From: Aselliscus stoliczkanus
Taxonomy: Eukaryota > Chordata > Mammalia > Chiroptera > Hipposideridae
DNA: 64,000 nucleotides
Reading direction: 5' to 3'
Assembly (NCBI GenBank): GCA_033961575.1
Contig: CM066738.1
Span: forward strand, 65,943,478 to 66,007,477
Below, in pieces: positions 47,738-59,004 of this stretch (position 1 is its first letter; each line of letters opens with the position of its first letter). Below the pieces are notes generated by a model that made no database searches, had not been told where the DNA came from, and was given only the letters and a program-made list of their open reading frames with translations. The position numbers and the translations under genes were made by a program.

Positions 47738-48363
47738 GTATATATTGCCTTAAGATAAATATACATTATATATTACTGTATACATATAATATACACTATT
47801 ATATGTGTATATACATATTATATAAACCTATTATATATGTATATATGTATTATATAAACATATTTATATAATAAATACATATTATATAAACATTTTATAT
47901 ATATATATATATCTGTATATGCCAACCAGTAAGTTGTATATGCACCACTAAGTTGTATATGCACTGCTATATGCACAGATATAGAATAGCATATTTCTAT
48001 GTTGCATGAAACAGATATACATACAGTAAGAATGAGTGAGATGGATGGACCTTAGGGTGTTCCGCATTTCTTAAGTTGGGTACGTTAAAAAGGGAGAACC
48101 ATCTATCTTCAGGAGTCCTGTGTTGGAGAATGGTAGGCACCTACTTGCTTTGCACATCATTATAAAGTCTCTGCATGCATATCTCTAATTTCCATAAAGA
48201 CCATGTTGATGTCATGTGTTTGTAAGAAGAGAGTGGGACTGTTTGCACAGAACATGGGCTTTTTCTATACGACTATAAAGAAAGGAATTACAATTGTGTT
48301 GGCCAGAGCCACCATTAAGCTTTAAATGTGAAATGCATAAAATTACTGTTCTGTAATTTTCCC
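47738..48363. other. Intergenic with AT-rich palindromic tract
   Basis: From about 47745 to 47930 the sequence is a degenerate TATA/ATATAT-rich tract with recurring TTATATAAAC and ATTATATA words, able to form many hairpins. The remainder to 48363 is unique. No gene was recognised. Confidence 0.7.
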
Positions 48364-48375
48364 TGAGCTATGATT

Positions 48376-48645
48376 CCTTTTTTTTTTTTTTAAGGTTTTA
48401 TTGGGGAATTGGGGGAGGGCAACAGCGTTGGGGAATTGGGGAAGGGGAACAGAGAAGTTGCCGTTCTTTTGTTCTTCAGTCTAGTTGTGGAGGACTTTGC
48501 TTCACTGGCTCTTGTTGGTATTATCATTGCACTCTTCCTGGGTGAGGCAGATCGGTCGCCAGCCTCTGGACAGTCACTCACGGCGGCTCTTGGCAGCTGA
48601 TGTTGGCTGCCGGCCGCTCACACTGGCTGCCGGCCACTCACTGTG
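48376..48645 (-). mobile_element. SVA-like composite retroposon, copy 4, 5'-truncated
   Basis: The element is antisense, with a poly-T run, AATAAA on the minus strand, the GGGGAATTGGGG-type 3' module and the beginning of the GC-rich core (CTGCCGGCC units). It lacks the linker and tRNA head entirely. Perfect 12-bp duplications TGAGCTATGATT at 48364-48375 and 48646-48657 show that truncation occurred at insertion. That outcome is typical of target-primed reverse transcription by L1 machinery. Confidence 0.93.
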
Positions 48646-48849
48646 TGAGCTATGATTTCTTATGCATACCTAAAACTATGCAATTAGAGGAGATCATAGA
48701 GGTTTGCCACTCTAATGTCCTTTTTATTTTTATTTTTTTGAAGAGAAAAGTGAGTCACTGAGAAGGAAATGATTTAAGAACATAGAGGCTGAGATAGAAC
48801 CAGTTATTAGAGTTCCTGATGCTCAATCTAGGGTATCTTATTTTTTTAA

Positions 48850-49690
48850 TCTAAATTTTATTGTATAGGATTACAGCCATATGATTAAAAAATTCAGCAA
48901 TTACAAAAGGGCTTATAATGAAAATTTTCCTTCCATTCCATTCCTCAGCCACCCAGTTCCCAAAATTGGGAGCAAATAAAGCTATCAGTTTTGTAAATAT
49001 ATTCTCAGATCTCCTGGGAGATTATATATATATCCCTCTCATTTTTCATACAAATGGTAGCATTTTCTTCAAATGATTTTGCACCTTGTGTCTTTTTTTT
49101 AAACTCAATATTTGAAATCATTTCATATTGTTACAAAGAGAGAATCCTTGTTAAATTTTATGGCTGCAGAATATTTCTTTGAATAGATATATAATAATTT
49201 ATTTAACCAGTCATCTGTTGATCAACATGTAAGTTGTTTCCAGTCTTTGCTATATCAAACAATGCTATAGTAAAATATCTTGTACATATATAATTTTGTA
49301 CATGTTTGAACATATGTATAGGATAAAGCCTAGAAAAGGAATTCTCTGTGTCTAAGAGTAGATTACCTAATATAGGGCAAATAGAACTTCATAGAGGCTG
49401 AACCAACTTACTCCTACCAGCAATATGATATTGCCTATTTCTCCATACACTTACCAACAGAGTATGTTCTTAAATTTTTGGTCATTGTCTGTCTAAAAGT
49501 TAAGAAATGGTGGTTGAATGTTGTTTTAATTTGTATTTCTCTTATTTTGAGTAGAGTTTTATATTACTTCATATACTCCAGAGCCATTCCGTCTTTCCTT
49601 TTCTGGAAACTATTTATATATTTTGGCCATTTTCCTGCTAGTTTGTTGATCTTTTCCTTATCAATTTTTTTGAAATTCTTTCTAAATTGG
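48850..49690 (-). mobile_element. Old L1M 3' end
   Basis: This is a long antisense L1 tail: TTCATACAAATGGTAGCATT, TGGCTGCAGAATATTTC, TCAACATGTAAGTTGTTTCC, CACTTACCAACAGAG and TTTGGCCATTTTCCTGC. It is strongly diverged with no open ORF2 and no target duplication. The right edge is approximate. Confidence 0.7.
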
Positions 49691-50135
49691 TGAACTTGAT
49701 ACATTGTGGGTTTTTTTTTTTTTTGCAGCCAACCCTATTATGTGTGCCCAGCACTAGACTAGGACACATTGCTTGCTTTTGAGAAACATAGTAGAATTTA
49801 GTTTTGAGTATTTATATTTAGAGAGGTTAAGAATTTTTTTCCCTTGGCTACATCTGATAGGGTTGAGGAATCATTAAAAGTAAATTTGTATAATAGAACA
49901 ATAGTAAGAGCCTGTTTCTAGTTGGTTTAGTCATGAGAACTGCTGTGGATCTATGTCAGTAGAAGTCTTCGATTATGTTATAATGAATGGAACATATGAA
50001 TGCTGAAAATTTTGCAGCTATCTGGAAAAATAAACTCCTTTCTTCTAGGAAACTGCTAATTTCTTAAAGACTCACATTTGCATTTAGTTTTGGAAATTCA
50101 TATTGTTTAATTAAAAATTATCATTTAGGTTTTTT

Positions 50136-52986
50136 TCTGGTCAAGATGGCAGAGTAGAAGGCTGTGCTTGCCTTCTCCATGACTACATTAGAATTACAAC
50201 TAAATTGTAGAAAAAATGAACCTGGAAAAACATTTGAAGACTATTTGAACAGAAGACCTATAACTAAGGATATAGAGAAGAAGCCATATGGAGACTGTTA
50301 GGAGGGGCTGAGAAGCTAAACGGGCTAATCCCACACCCACATAAGAACTGGGAGGAATATCTTGACTTAGAGGTGATCCCTAAAGATTGAGGCTTCCCAG
50401 TCTCACACTGCACTTCCCAGCATGCAGCACCAGGACCAGGAAGAGGGGCCCTCACAACATCTGGCTGTGAAAATCAGTGGGGATTCCATCTATCCAGGTG
50501 AGATAGAAAGCTGCAGAAAACCCTGGTGTCCTCTTAAAGGGCCCATGCACAGACTCTCTCACTCCCCTGGGCTCCAGCAGAGGGACAGCAGCTTGGGAGA
50601 TGCTGGAGATATATAGGGAGAGACTGAGTTGAGTGTCTTCAGGGCAATGGCTAGAGGGACAACTGCCATTACCCCTGTGTTGAGCACTCCTCCTGTGTAG
50701 ATGGCATGGGAGTGCTATCTTTCCTTCGTTGAGTCCTCCCCCAACATGGCCAAATCTAAACCTGTATTGCCCTGGTGAAATCCACTGGCTCCACCCTGGT
50801 GACTCCCTGAGATGCTGCCCCACCCAAGTTGTGCACCAGGTGTTCTAGGTGGTCGGTGGTTGGCAGGCACCTGGGGTTGACCCACATTGCAGACTTACTT
50901 GGACAACTCTCAAGGGTCCCTGTGCCCCAGGCAGTTGGTGGCTGGCCTCTGTGTACTCTGAGCCTTCTGAGTGGCCCAGGATCAGCAGTGGCACTATCAC
51001 TGAATCTGCACTAACCTGGTGAACACAACTTATCCCACCTTGATGACTCCCTGAGACCTTGCCCTTCCCAACTTGCTCATGACTGGAGGCTTTTTCTGTG
51101 GCTGTTGGGCAGCCTGTGTTGGCCTATGCTGCAGACTTTCTTAGACAGCTCTTGGAGATCCATGGATCCCAGGTGGGTGATGGCTGTCCTTGGTGTTCTC
51201 TGAGTCTTTTGAGTAGCCCCAAGCTTAGCACTGGCTAAAAATCTGAATCTGTACTAACCTGGTGAACAGCACTTGTCCCTCTCTGGTGACTCCCTGAGAC
51301 CCCACTTCACCCAACTTGTTTACTGCCCAAGGCCCTTTCAGCAGCTGAGCCATACAGTCAACTGGCAGGAGGCAGTAGGTTTTGGGGTACCTGGGCCATT
51401 TACTGAGCTACCCCAGGCTCAGTACTGGTGATGGTGGCCCTTGGTTCACAGCATGGCCTCTCCCACATGCCTCTAGGTTCAGCACAGGCAGCAACCAATC
51501 ATGGATTACACTATAGCTTTACCAGGTAACTGTAGGCTGGTCATAGGCATTGGCTGACCTTGACCTGCATGGGATCCCCTCCCAAGAGGCCCCGAAACCA
51601 ACACATCTGGTGGCTGGCTTCAGACTATAACAGAGCACCACCTGCTTAACTATTCAGGCAGCACATGAAAAGGAAGGTATCAGCAGGCGCCAAGCCTTCT
51701 GGGGCAAATCCCACTCCATGGGGTCAGCCCTCAAACAGGTTATGTGGTTATGGTCAATCCTCACAGACGGTAAGCTGGAGGGTCTATCTCACACACTGAT
51801 GTGCCAACAGAAATCAAGGCTCAATTATAACAGGAAGGCACACAGAACCCACCCAAGGGACACTCCAGGAGAATCTGGTTCAGGAGACCAGGGAGACTAT
51901 GCCACAAGACCCCACAGGACACCTATTGCATAAAGCCACCCAGCCAAGACAAGGACATGTAGCAGATCTACGTAAAACACAGAAACAAGTACAGAAAGGC
52001 AGCCCAAATGAGGAAACAAACATGTCTCAAATGAAAGAGTGGAAAACTCCAGAAAAAGAACCAAATGAATTGGAGGCAAGCAATATACCAGATAGAGAAT
52101 TCAAAACACTGGTTATGAGGATGCTTAAGGAACCAGTGGGAACTTCAACAAGGAGACAATAAGCATAAAAAGGGGACATATAAGTCAGAAATGAAGAATA
52201 CAATAACTGGAATGCATACACTAGAAGGAATCAACTGTTGATTAGATGAAACAGAGGATGAAATTAGCAATTTGGAAGACAAAGTAGCAGAAGATACTTG
52301 AGTTGTAAGAGCAAAAAGAAAAAATAATAATTAAAAAAGAGGACAGTTTAAGGAACTCTGGGACAACATCATTTGTAACAACATTCACGTCATAGGGGTA
52401 TCAGAAAGAGTAGAGAGAGAGCAAGGAATTAATAGCCTATTTGAAGAAATAATGACAGAAAACATCCCTAACCCAATGAAAACAGTCATACAAATCCAGG
52501 AAGTGCGGAGAGTCCCAAAAAGATAAACCCAAAGAGGCCCATACCAAGACACGTCATAATTAAAATGGCAAAGGTTAAAGACAAAGAGAGAATCTTGAAT
52601 AGCAGCAAGCAAGGGACAATTAGTTACCTACAAGGAAGCTCCTGTAAAACAGTCAGTTTTTTGTTTTGTTTTGTTTTTTGACAAAACTATGTAAGCCAGA
52701 AAGGATTGGCATGAAATAAAGTGATGAAAAGCAAGGACCTGCAACCAAGACTACTCTACCCAGCAAAGCTATCATTTAAAATTGATGAAGAAACAAAGAG
52801 CTTCCCAGACAAGGAACATCAAAAGGAATTCATCAACACCAAGCTAATATTACAAAAAATGTTAAAGAGACTTCTTTAAGAAGAAGGGGGGAGGGGAGCA
52901 TAACTATGAATAATAAAATGGCAAAAACAATGTACCTATCAAAATCGCTTCAAATATAAATGGATTAAATGCCCCCAATCAAAAGA
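50136..52986 (+). mobile_element. L1 element D, 5' part (5' UTR, ORF1, start of ORF2)
   Basis: It begins near 50136 with TTCTGGTCAAGATGGCAGAG, an L1-type start. A long 5' UTR with about 244-bp tandem monomers (50801-51350) follows. ORF1 remnants lie at about 52021-52880 (MSQMKEWKTPEKEPNELEA at 52021, VIRIQE-like and IKMAKVKDKERILNSSKQ-like parts in mixed frames). ORF2 begins at about 52920 (TCAAATATAAATGGATTAAATG) and is cut at 52986 by the insertion of L1 F. It resumes at 60009. Many stops show it is older than F. Confidence 0.88.
50801..51350 (+). repeat. Tandem ~244-bp 5' UTR monomers of L1 D
   Basis: GACTCCCTGAGA occurs at 50801, 51045 and 51288, giving periods of 244 and 243 bp. Between the marks the units also share CTAACCTGGTGAACA, GCAGACTT(A/T)CTT(G/A)GACA, GGTCCCT/GGATCCC and GCACT-rich blocks in the same order. 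Two full units and part of a third are visible. The unit differs in size and sequence from the about 111-bp units of L1 C, E and F. Confidence 0.8.
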
Positions 52987-53639
52987 CATAGGGTAGGAGA
53001 CTGGTAAGATGATGGAATAGATGGACGTTTTCCCAACTGCTTCCCAGGATCACATGAAAATTACAAATAATTTATAGAACATTTAACCTCAGAAGTCCCC
53101 TGAACACTAGATGAACAGAACCTATAAACGAAGGACCTGAAGTGGAGGTCACATCAAGTCTGGTAGCAGGGGCACAGATGAGAGAGGGTGAGCCCCGCGA
53201 GGAATGCCCCAGCTGTGGGGAGGCTTCTCCAGTTGGGGGAGAGACCCTCTGGCCCCACACATACCTCACTAGCCCAGAGTTGATTTGCCAGGTATAGAAT
53301 TTCTATGACAGCAGGCAGTAGAAATAAGTGAGGACTCTCTTTGCTAGGCTCAGTGAGGCTGAAAGCAGCTGGAGAACCAGTGGGGCAGGCGCACGGGTTC
53401 ACTCGCTGGTGAGCACTCACCTGGTTCCTGTTAGAGGGAGTACCTGTGTGAGCCGGGCCCAGGATCCTGTGGGGAAGGACTCAACTGAGCACCTTTGGTG
53501 CTCAAGCTGGAGGTTTTAGGACCATTGTTACCCTATTGTGGAGCTTGCAGCAGGTGGTATACATGAGGGCACCATTTCTTCAGGGTTGGGCCCTCCCACA
53601 AAGTGTCAGATCCGGGACCCCACTGGTCTGGAGAAATTG

Positions 53640-53950
53640 GTGCAGGAGTGCATGCGGGCGTGCATGCGCATGCAGCCTTGGATTCCGACCCTCCACCCTG
53701 CTTTTGCTGCATTGCCAGTGAAACCCCGGTGTGGGGGGGATGCCCTACGGCTCCATCAGGCTGTTCACTGAGATGAAAGAATGTGCAGGCCGCATTGGGT
53801 CCCCACCCTCCACCCTGCTTGTACTACGTAGCCACAGAAATGCAGGGCAGGAGCTCTCGAGTTGTATCAGGCTGTTCACTGAGACGCAAGAGTGTGCGAG
53901 CCACCTTGGGTCCCCACTTTCCTCACTATTAATGCAGAGTTGCCAGGCTA
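53640..53950 (+). repeat. Tandem 5' UTR monomers of L1 F
   Basis: Three units of about 110-118 bp are marked by TGCATTGCCAGTGAAA (53708), TACGTAGCCACAGAAA (about 53825) and AGAGTTGCCAGGCTAA (about 53935), each followed by a CAGGCTGTTCACTGAGA-type block in the first two. They correspond to the units of L1 E and C. Confidence 0.7.
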
Positions 53951-54570
53951 AGGATTGGCTGTTGTGTTGCTTAGTCTGATGTGTGGGTAACTGATTGGGA
54001 CAGGCTGAGACAGGGAGTTTTCCTGAGAGTGTTGGCCCAGGAGCTATGCGCCTACATGATTTGATCCAGGATTTCCTGGCGAATTAGTGTGGGCTGGTTG
54101 CTGGTGCAAAGTGCATGCTGCTCTGACTTGGTGGGGGCCACTGACCACATCAAGTGGTGCCTTGGGGGTCTGCCCTACCCACCTAGAGCTTTGATACCAG
54201 AGGCACCCTGAGCCCCTGGTGCCTGGCCCACACCTCCGCAGGCCACAGGGTTGTTTTGTAACAGCGGACAACCTGCAACAACCTGTGAAGATTTTTTTTT
54301 TTTTGGTTGAGCATGGTTCCAGAGCACACAGCAGCTAATTGTGGAAAACTCACTGCAAGCCTGAGAGGGAGGCCAGTGCATAACACATTAAGCCCCCCCC
54401 CCAATAGCTGGTGCTGTGTTGCCCAGAGACTCTCTATTGCTGAGCAAGTGGTCTGCAGATTAAAGAGGATGGAGAGCCCCCTCACCTGTTTTTTTTCTCT
54501 CTTCTTTCTAGGTGACCTATCTAATACATCGAATCATAAACAGAACGACAGCCAGAATGAACAAAGAAAC

Positions 54571-55407
54571 ATGTCACAAGTAAAAGATCAGAAGAAAACT
54601 CTAGAAATGGAACTAAATGAAACAGAGGGATCCAACCTTCCAGAGACAGAGTTTAGAACACTGATGATAGAATGTTTGACAAATTTAGCAAGGACATAAG
54701 GAAGGATAGGAAAACCATAAAAAACAACCAGTTAGAACTAAAGAATACAATAACTGAAATGAAGAACACACTCCAAGGAATCACCAGTAGAATAGATGAA
54801 GCAGAGGAGCGGACAGCGAATTAGAAGACAAAATAGCAGAAATCACCCAGCTGGAGCAACAAAAAGAAAAAAGAATTAAAAAAAAAACGAAAATAGTTTA
54901 AGAGACCTCCGGGACAACATGAAACGCAACCACCTTCGCATCATAGGAATACCAGAAGGAGAAGAGAATGTATTTAAAGAAATAATGACTGAAAACTTCC
55001 CTACCCTGGTGAAGGAAATCGACATACAAGCCCAGGAAGTGCAGAGAGTTCCAAACAGGCTGAATCCAAAGAGGCCCACACCAAGCCACATCATAGTTAA
55101 AATGGCAAAGCTTAAAGACAAAGACAGAATGCTAAAAGCAGCAACAGAAAGACAGCAGGTTACATACAAAGGAACTCCTATAAGACTAACAGCTGACTTG
55201 TCTACAGAAACTCTGCAGGCCAGAAGGGAGTGGCAGGAGATATTCAAAGTGACACAAAATAAAGGTCTACAACCAAGATTGCTCTACCCAGCATGGATAT
55301 CAATTAAAATTGAAGGAGAGATAAAGAGCTTCTCAGAAAAGAATAAGCTTAAGGAGTTCATTACCACCAAGCCAACATTGCAGGAAATGTTAAAAGGGCT
55401 TTTTTAA
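54571..55407 (+). pseudogene. L1 F ORF1, two frameshifts
   Basis: The first part (MSQVKDQKKTLEMELNETEG) is open to a one-base deletion near 54667, which gives an early stop at 54697-54699. The coiled coil follows in another frame, with a further two-base deletion near 54812. The last 162 residues (54919-55407) are open and cover the RRM, the basic segment and the C-terminal domain. Both deletions are also in L1 C and absent from L1 E. Confidence 0.9.
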
Positions 55408-55462
55408 ACAGAAGAAAGGGAAAACAAGCTAACCCAGGAAGACAAGAAATACAAATAACAAA

Positions 55463-56572
55463 ATGGCAATAAATATGCACCTATCTGTAATCACTTTATA
55501 TGTGAATGGGCTAAATGCTCCAATCAAAAGACACAGAGTGCCTGAGTGGATAAGAAAACAAGACCCATGCATATGTTGTCTACAACAGACTCATCTCAGA
55601 TCAAAAGACACACACAAACTGAAAGTAAAGGGATGGAATAAGATATTTCATGCAAATGGAAACGAGAAAAAAGCTGGAGAAGCCATACTTATTTTGGACA
55701 AAATAGACTTTAAAATGAAGACTACAATAAAAGACAAACAAGGGCACTACATAATAATAAAGGGATCGATTCAACAAGAGGACATAACCCTAGTAAACAT
55801 CTATGCACCCAATATAGGAGCTCCAAGATATATAAAACAGATTTTGACAGACATGAAGACAGAGATCAACAGTAACACTATCATTGTAGGGGACTTCAAC
55901 ACCCTGTTGTCACCAATGGACAGATCCTCCAGACAGAAAATTAACATGGACAGAGTGGCCTTAAATGACACTTTAGACCAGCTGAATTTAATTGATATTT
56001 TCAGAGCATTTCACCCCAAAGCTACAGAATATACATTCTTCTCAAGTGCACATGGAACATTTTCCAAGATAGACCACATGTTAGGCCACAAAACAAGTCT
56101 CAACAACTTTAAGAAGACTGAAATCATATCAAGTGTCTTCTCTGACCACATTGCTATGAAACTAGAAATCATTTATAAGAAGAAATCTGGAAAGCTTACA
56201 AATACATGGAGGCTGAAAAACATGGTGCTAAATAGCGAGTGTGTCAGAAATGAGATCAAGCAGGAAATCAAAAGATACCTCGAGACCAACAAAAATGAAA
56301 ACACCATGACCCCAAATCTCTGGGATGCAGCGAAAGCAGTCCTAAGAGGGAAGTTCATAGCAGTGCAGGCCTACCTAAAGAAGGAAGAAAAATCTCAAAT
56401 CAATAGACTATCTTTACACCTAAGGAAACTCGAAAAAGAACAGAAAAACAAGCCTAAAGGGAGTATAAGGAAGGAAATAATGAAGACCACAGCAGAAATA
56501 AATGAAATAGAGAACAACAACAACAACAACAACAAAAACACAATACAACAGATCAATGAAACCAAGAGTTGA
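55463..56572 (+). pseudogene. L1 F ORF2 endonuclease fragment, active site altered
   Basis: The 369 residues are identical to those of L1 C 31334-30225. Tyr13 and Gln42 replace the expected catalytic Asn and Glu. The other motifs (VGDFNT, SKIDHM, SDHIAMK) are kept. An Asn-repeat tail (CAA/AAC codons, about 56514-56534) precedes the shared TGA stop. The domain would be expected to lack nicking activity even if translated. That is inference from conserved catalytic positions of human L1 endonuclease (Asn14, Glu43). Confidence 0.9.
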
Positions 56573-56673
56573 TTTTTTGAAAGATAAACAAAATCGACAA
56601 ACCCTTAGCTGGACTCACCAAGAAAAAGAGAGGGAGGACCCAAATTAATAAAATCAGAAAAGAAAGAGGGGAA

Positions 56674-57773
56674 GTGACAACAGATACCACAGAAATACAA
56701 AAAAATTTAAGAAAATACTACGAGCAACTATATGCTAACAAATTTGACAATCTGGGAGAAATGGATAAATTTCTAGAAGCACACAATCTACCAAGTCTGA
56801 ACCAAAAAGAAACAGAAACTCTGAACAGACTGATTACTGCCAAAGAAATTGAATCAGTAATCTACAAGCTTCCAACAAACAAACGTCCTGGACCAGATGG
56901 CTTCACAGGTGAATTTTACAAAATATTCCAAAAAGAATTAATACCTATTCTCCTCAAACTATTCCAAACAATACAGAAGGAGGGAAGGCTCCCAAACTCT
57001 TTCTATGAAACCACTTTCACCCTGATTCCAAAGTCAGACAAAGATATTGCAAAAAGGGAAAACTACAGGCCGATATCCCTAATGAACATAGATGCAAAAA
57101 TTCTCAACAAAATACTAGCAAACCGAATTCAGCATCACATTAAAAAGAACATACACCACGATCAAGTGGGATTCATTCCTGGTATGCAAGGTTGGTTCAA
57201 TATCCGCAAATCAATTAACATAATGCATCACATTAACAAAATGAAAAATAAAAATCATATGATCATATCAATAGATGCAGAAAAAGCATTTGACAAAATC
57301 AGCAGCTGTTTATGATAAAAACTCTTAGCAAAGTGGGAATAGTGGGATCATATCTCAACATAATAAAGGCCATATATGGTAAGCCCACAGCAAACATCGT
57401 ACTCAATGGGGAGAGGCTAAAAGCTTCCCCCTTAAGATCAGGAACAAGACAAGGCTGTCCAATTTCACCACTTCTATTTGTCATAGTTCTGGAAGTTCTA
57501 GCCACAGCAATTAGACAAGAAAATGAAATAAAAGGCATCCAAATTGGGAAAGAGGAAGTAAAATTGTCCTTATATGCAGATGACATGATACTATATAGAG
57601 AGAATTCCAAAGACTCCACAAAAAAAATGCTAGAGCTGATAAGCGAATTTGGTAAGGTAGCAGGATACAAAATTAATATTCATAAATCAGTTGCATTTGT
57701 ATACAACAATAATATACTATCAGAAGAAGAAATCAGGAAATTAATCCCTTTTACAATTGCTTCAAAACAATAA
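56674..57773 (+). pseudogene. L1 F ORF2 reverse-transcriptase fragments
   Basis: Two overlapping frames (56674-57315 and 57312-57773) carry [47 protein letters not shown] and [10 protein letters not shown]. Compared with L1 C there are three residue differences in the second frame, and one cluster ([10 protein letters not shown] versus [10 protein letters not shown]) at the start of the first. The F form of that cluster looks ancestral for L1. Confidence 0.88.
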
Positions 57774-57906
57774 AATATCTAGGAATCAATTTAAGAAGTA
57801 AAAGATCTGTACTCAGATAATTATGAGACTCTGAAGAGAGAAATCAAAGAAGATACAAATAAATGGAAATACATACCATGTTCATGGATAGGAAGATTTA
57901 ATATAG

Positions 57907-59004
57907 TTGAAGTGTCAATACTACCTAAAGCAATATATAGATTCAATGCAATTCCAATCACACTACCAAGGACATTTTTTCTCAGAAATAGAACATAGAA
58001 TCCTAAAATTTATATGGAACCACAAAAGACCCCGAATAGCCACGGCAATCTTGAGAAATAAGAACAAAGTGGGAGGCATCACACTACCTGACATCAAAAC
58101 ATACTACAAGTCTACAGTAATCAAAACAGTATGGTACTGGCATAAAAACAGACACATAGACCAATGGAACAGAATAGAGAGCCCAGGAATAAACCCATCC
58201 ATATACGGTCATTTAATCTATGACAATGGAAGCAAGAAGTCTATTATTTTTTTAAAGTTTACAGCAGAGGATAGTTTATTAGAGTAGATAATAACAGCTC
58301 TCAATAACGAGAGGGGGTCCTGACTGGGTTGCCCCCAGATAGTCTATTTAATAAATGGTGCTGGGAAAATTGGTCTGACACATGCAAAAAAATGAAAGTG
58401 GATCACCTACTTACACCACATAGGAGAACAAACTCAAAATGGATTAAAGACTTAACTGTAAGACCTGAAAACATAAAAGTCCTAGAAGAAAACATAGGGA
58501 GTAAGTTTGCAGACTTTACCCTTGTTAATATTTTTACTGATATATCTCCTTGGGCTAGGGAAATAAAAGAAAAAATGAACATATGGGATTACATCATACT
58601 TAAAAGTTTTTTCACAGCAAAGGAAATCATCAATAAAACAAAAAGGCAGTCTACTGAATGGGAGAAGATATTTGCGAACGATATATCTGATCAGGGGTTG
58701 ATATCCAAAATTTATAAAACACCCATTCAACTCAGCCTAAAAAACAAACAACCCAATTAAAAAATGCACAGAGGATATGAAGAGGGATTTCTTTAACAAG
58801 GACATACAGATGGCCAACAGGCATATGAAAAAATGTTCAACCTCACTAATCATCAGAGAAATGCAAATAAAAACCACAATGAGATACCAACTCACTCCAG
58901 TCAGAATGGCTATCATCAATAAATCAACAAACAACAAGTGCTGGCGAGGTTTGGAAGACAAGGGAACCCTGGTGCCCTGTTGGTGGGACTGCAGATTGGT
59001 GTAG
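57907..59004 (+). pseudogene. L1 F ORF2 C-terminal fragments
   Basis: Three open pieces (57907-58287, 58329-58760, 58777-59004) encode the thumb/C-terminal part: [34 protein letters not shown], the [16 protein letters not shown] block and [20 protein letters not shown]. The break between the first two is caused by the 95-bp insert at 58246-58340. Confidence 0.85.
58246..58340 (-). mobile_element. 95-bp LTR-derived, polyadenylated insert inside L1 F
   Basis: On the minus strand the insert reads as the end of a retroviral LTR transcript. It has GGGGGCAACCCAGTCAGGAC, then GAGAGCTGTTATTATCTAC, an AATAAA signal, TATCCTCTGCTGTAAAC and an A-rich end (complement of TTTTTTTAAAG). Direct repeats AGTCTATT flank it at 58238-58245 and 58341-58348. 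About 20 bp of L1 sequence present in copy C (TTTTCATTGGAATAC and adjoining bases) is missing on the left side. It looks like a short retroposed 3' end of an LTR transcript. Confidence 0.65.

Noticed and set aside
46915..47930. CRISPR-like or satellite array in the repetitive AT/CA region
   Set aside because: It contains a simple CA microsatellite, two mariner-type elements and degenerate AT-rich DNA; no spaced direct repeats exist and the genome is eukaryotic.
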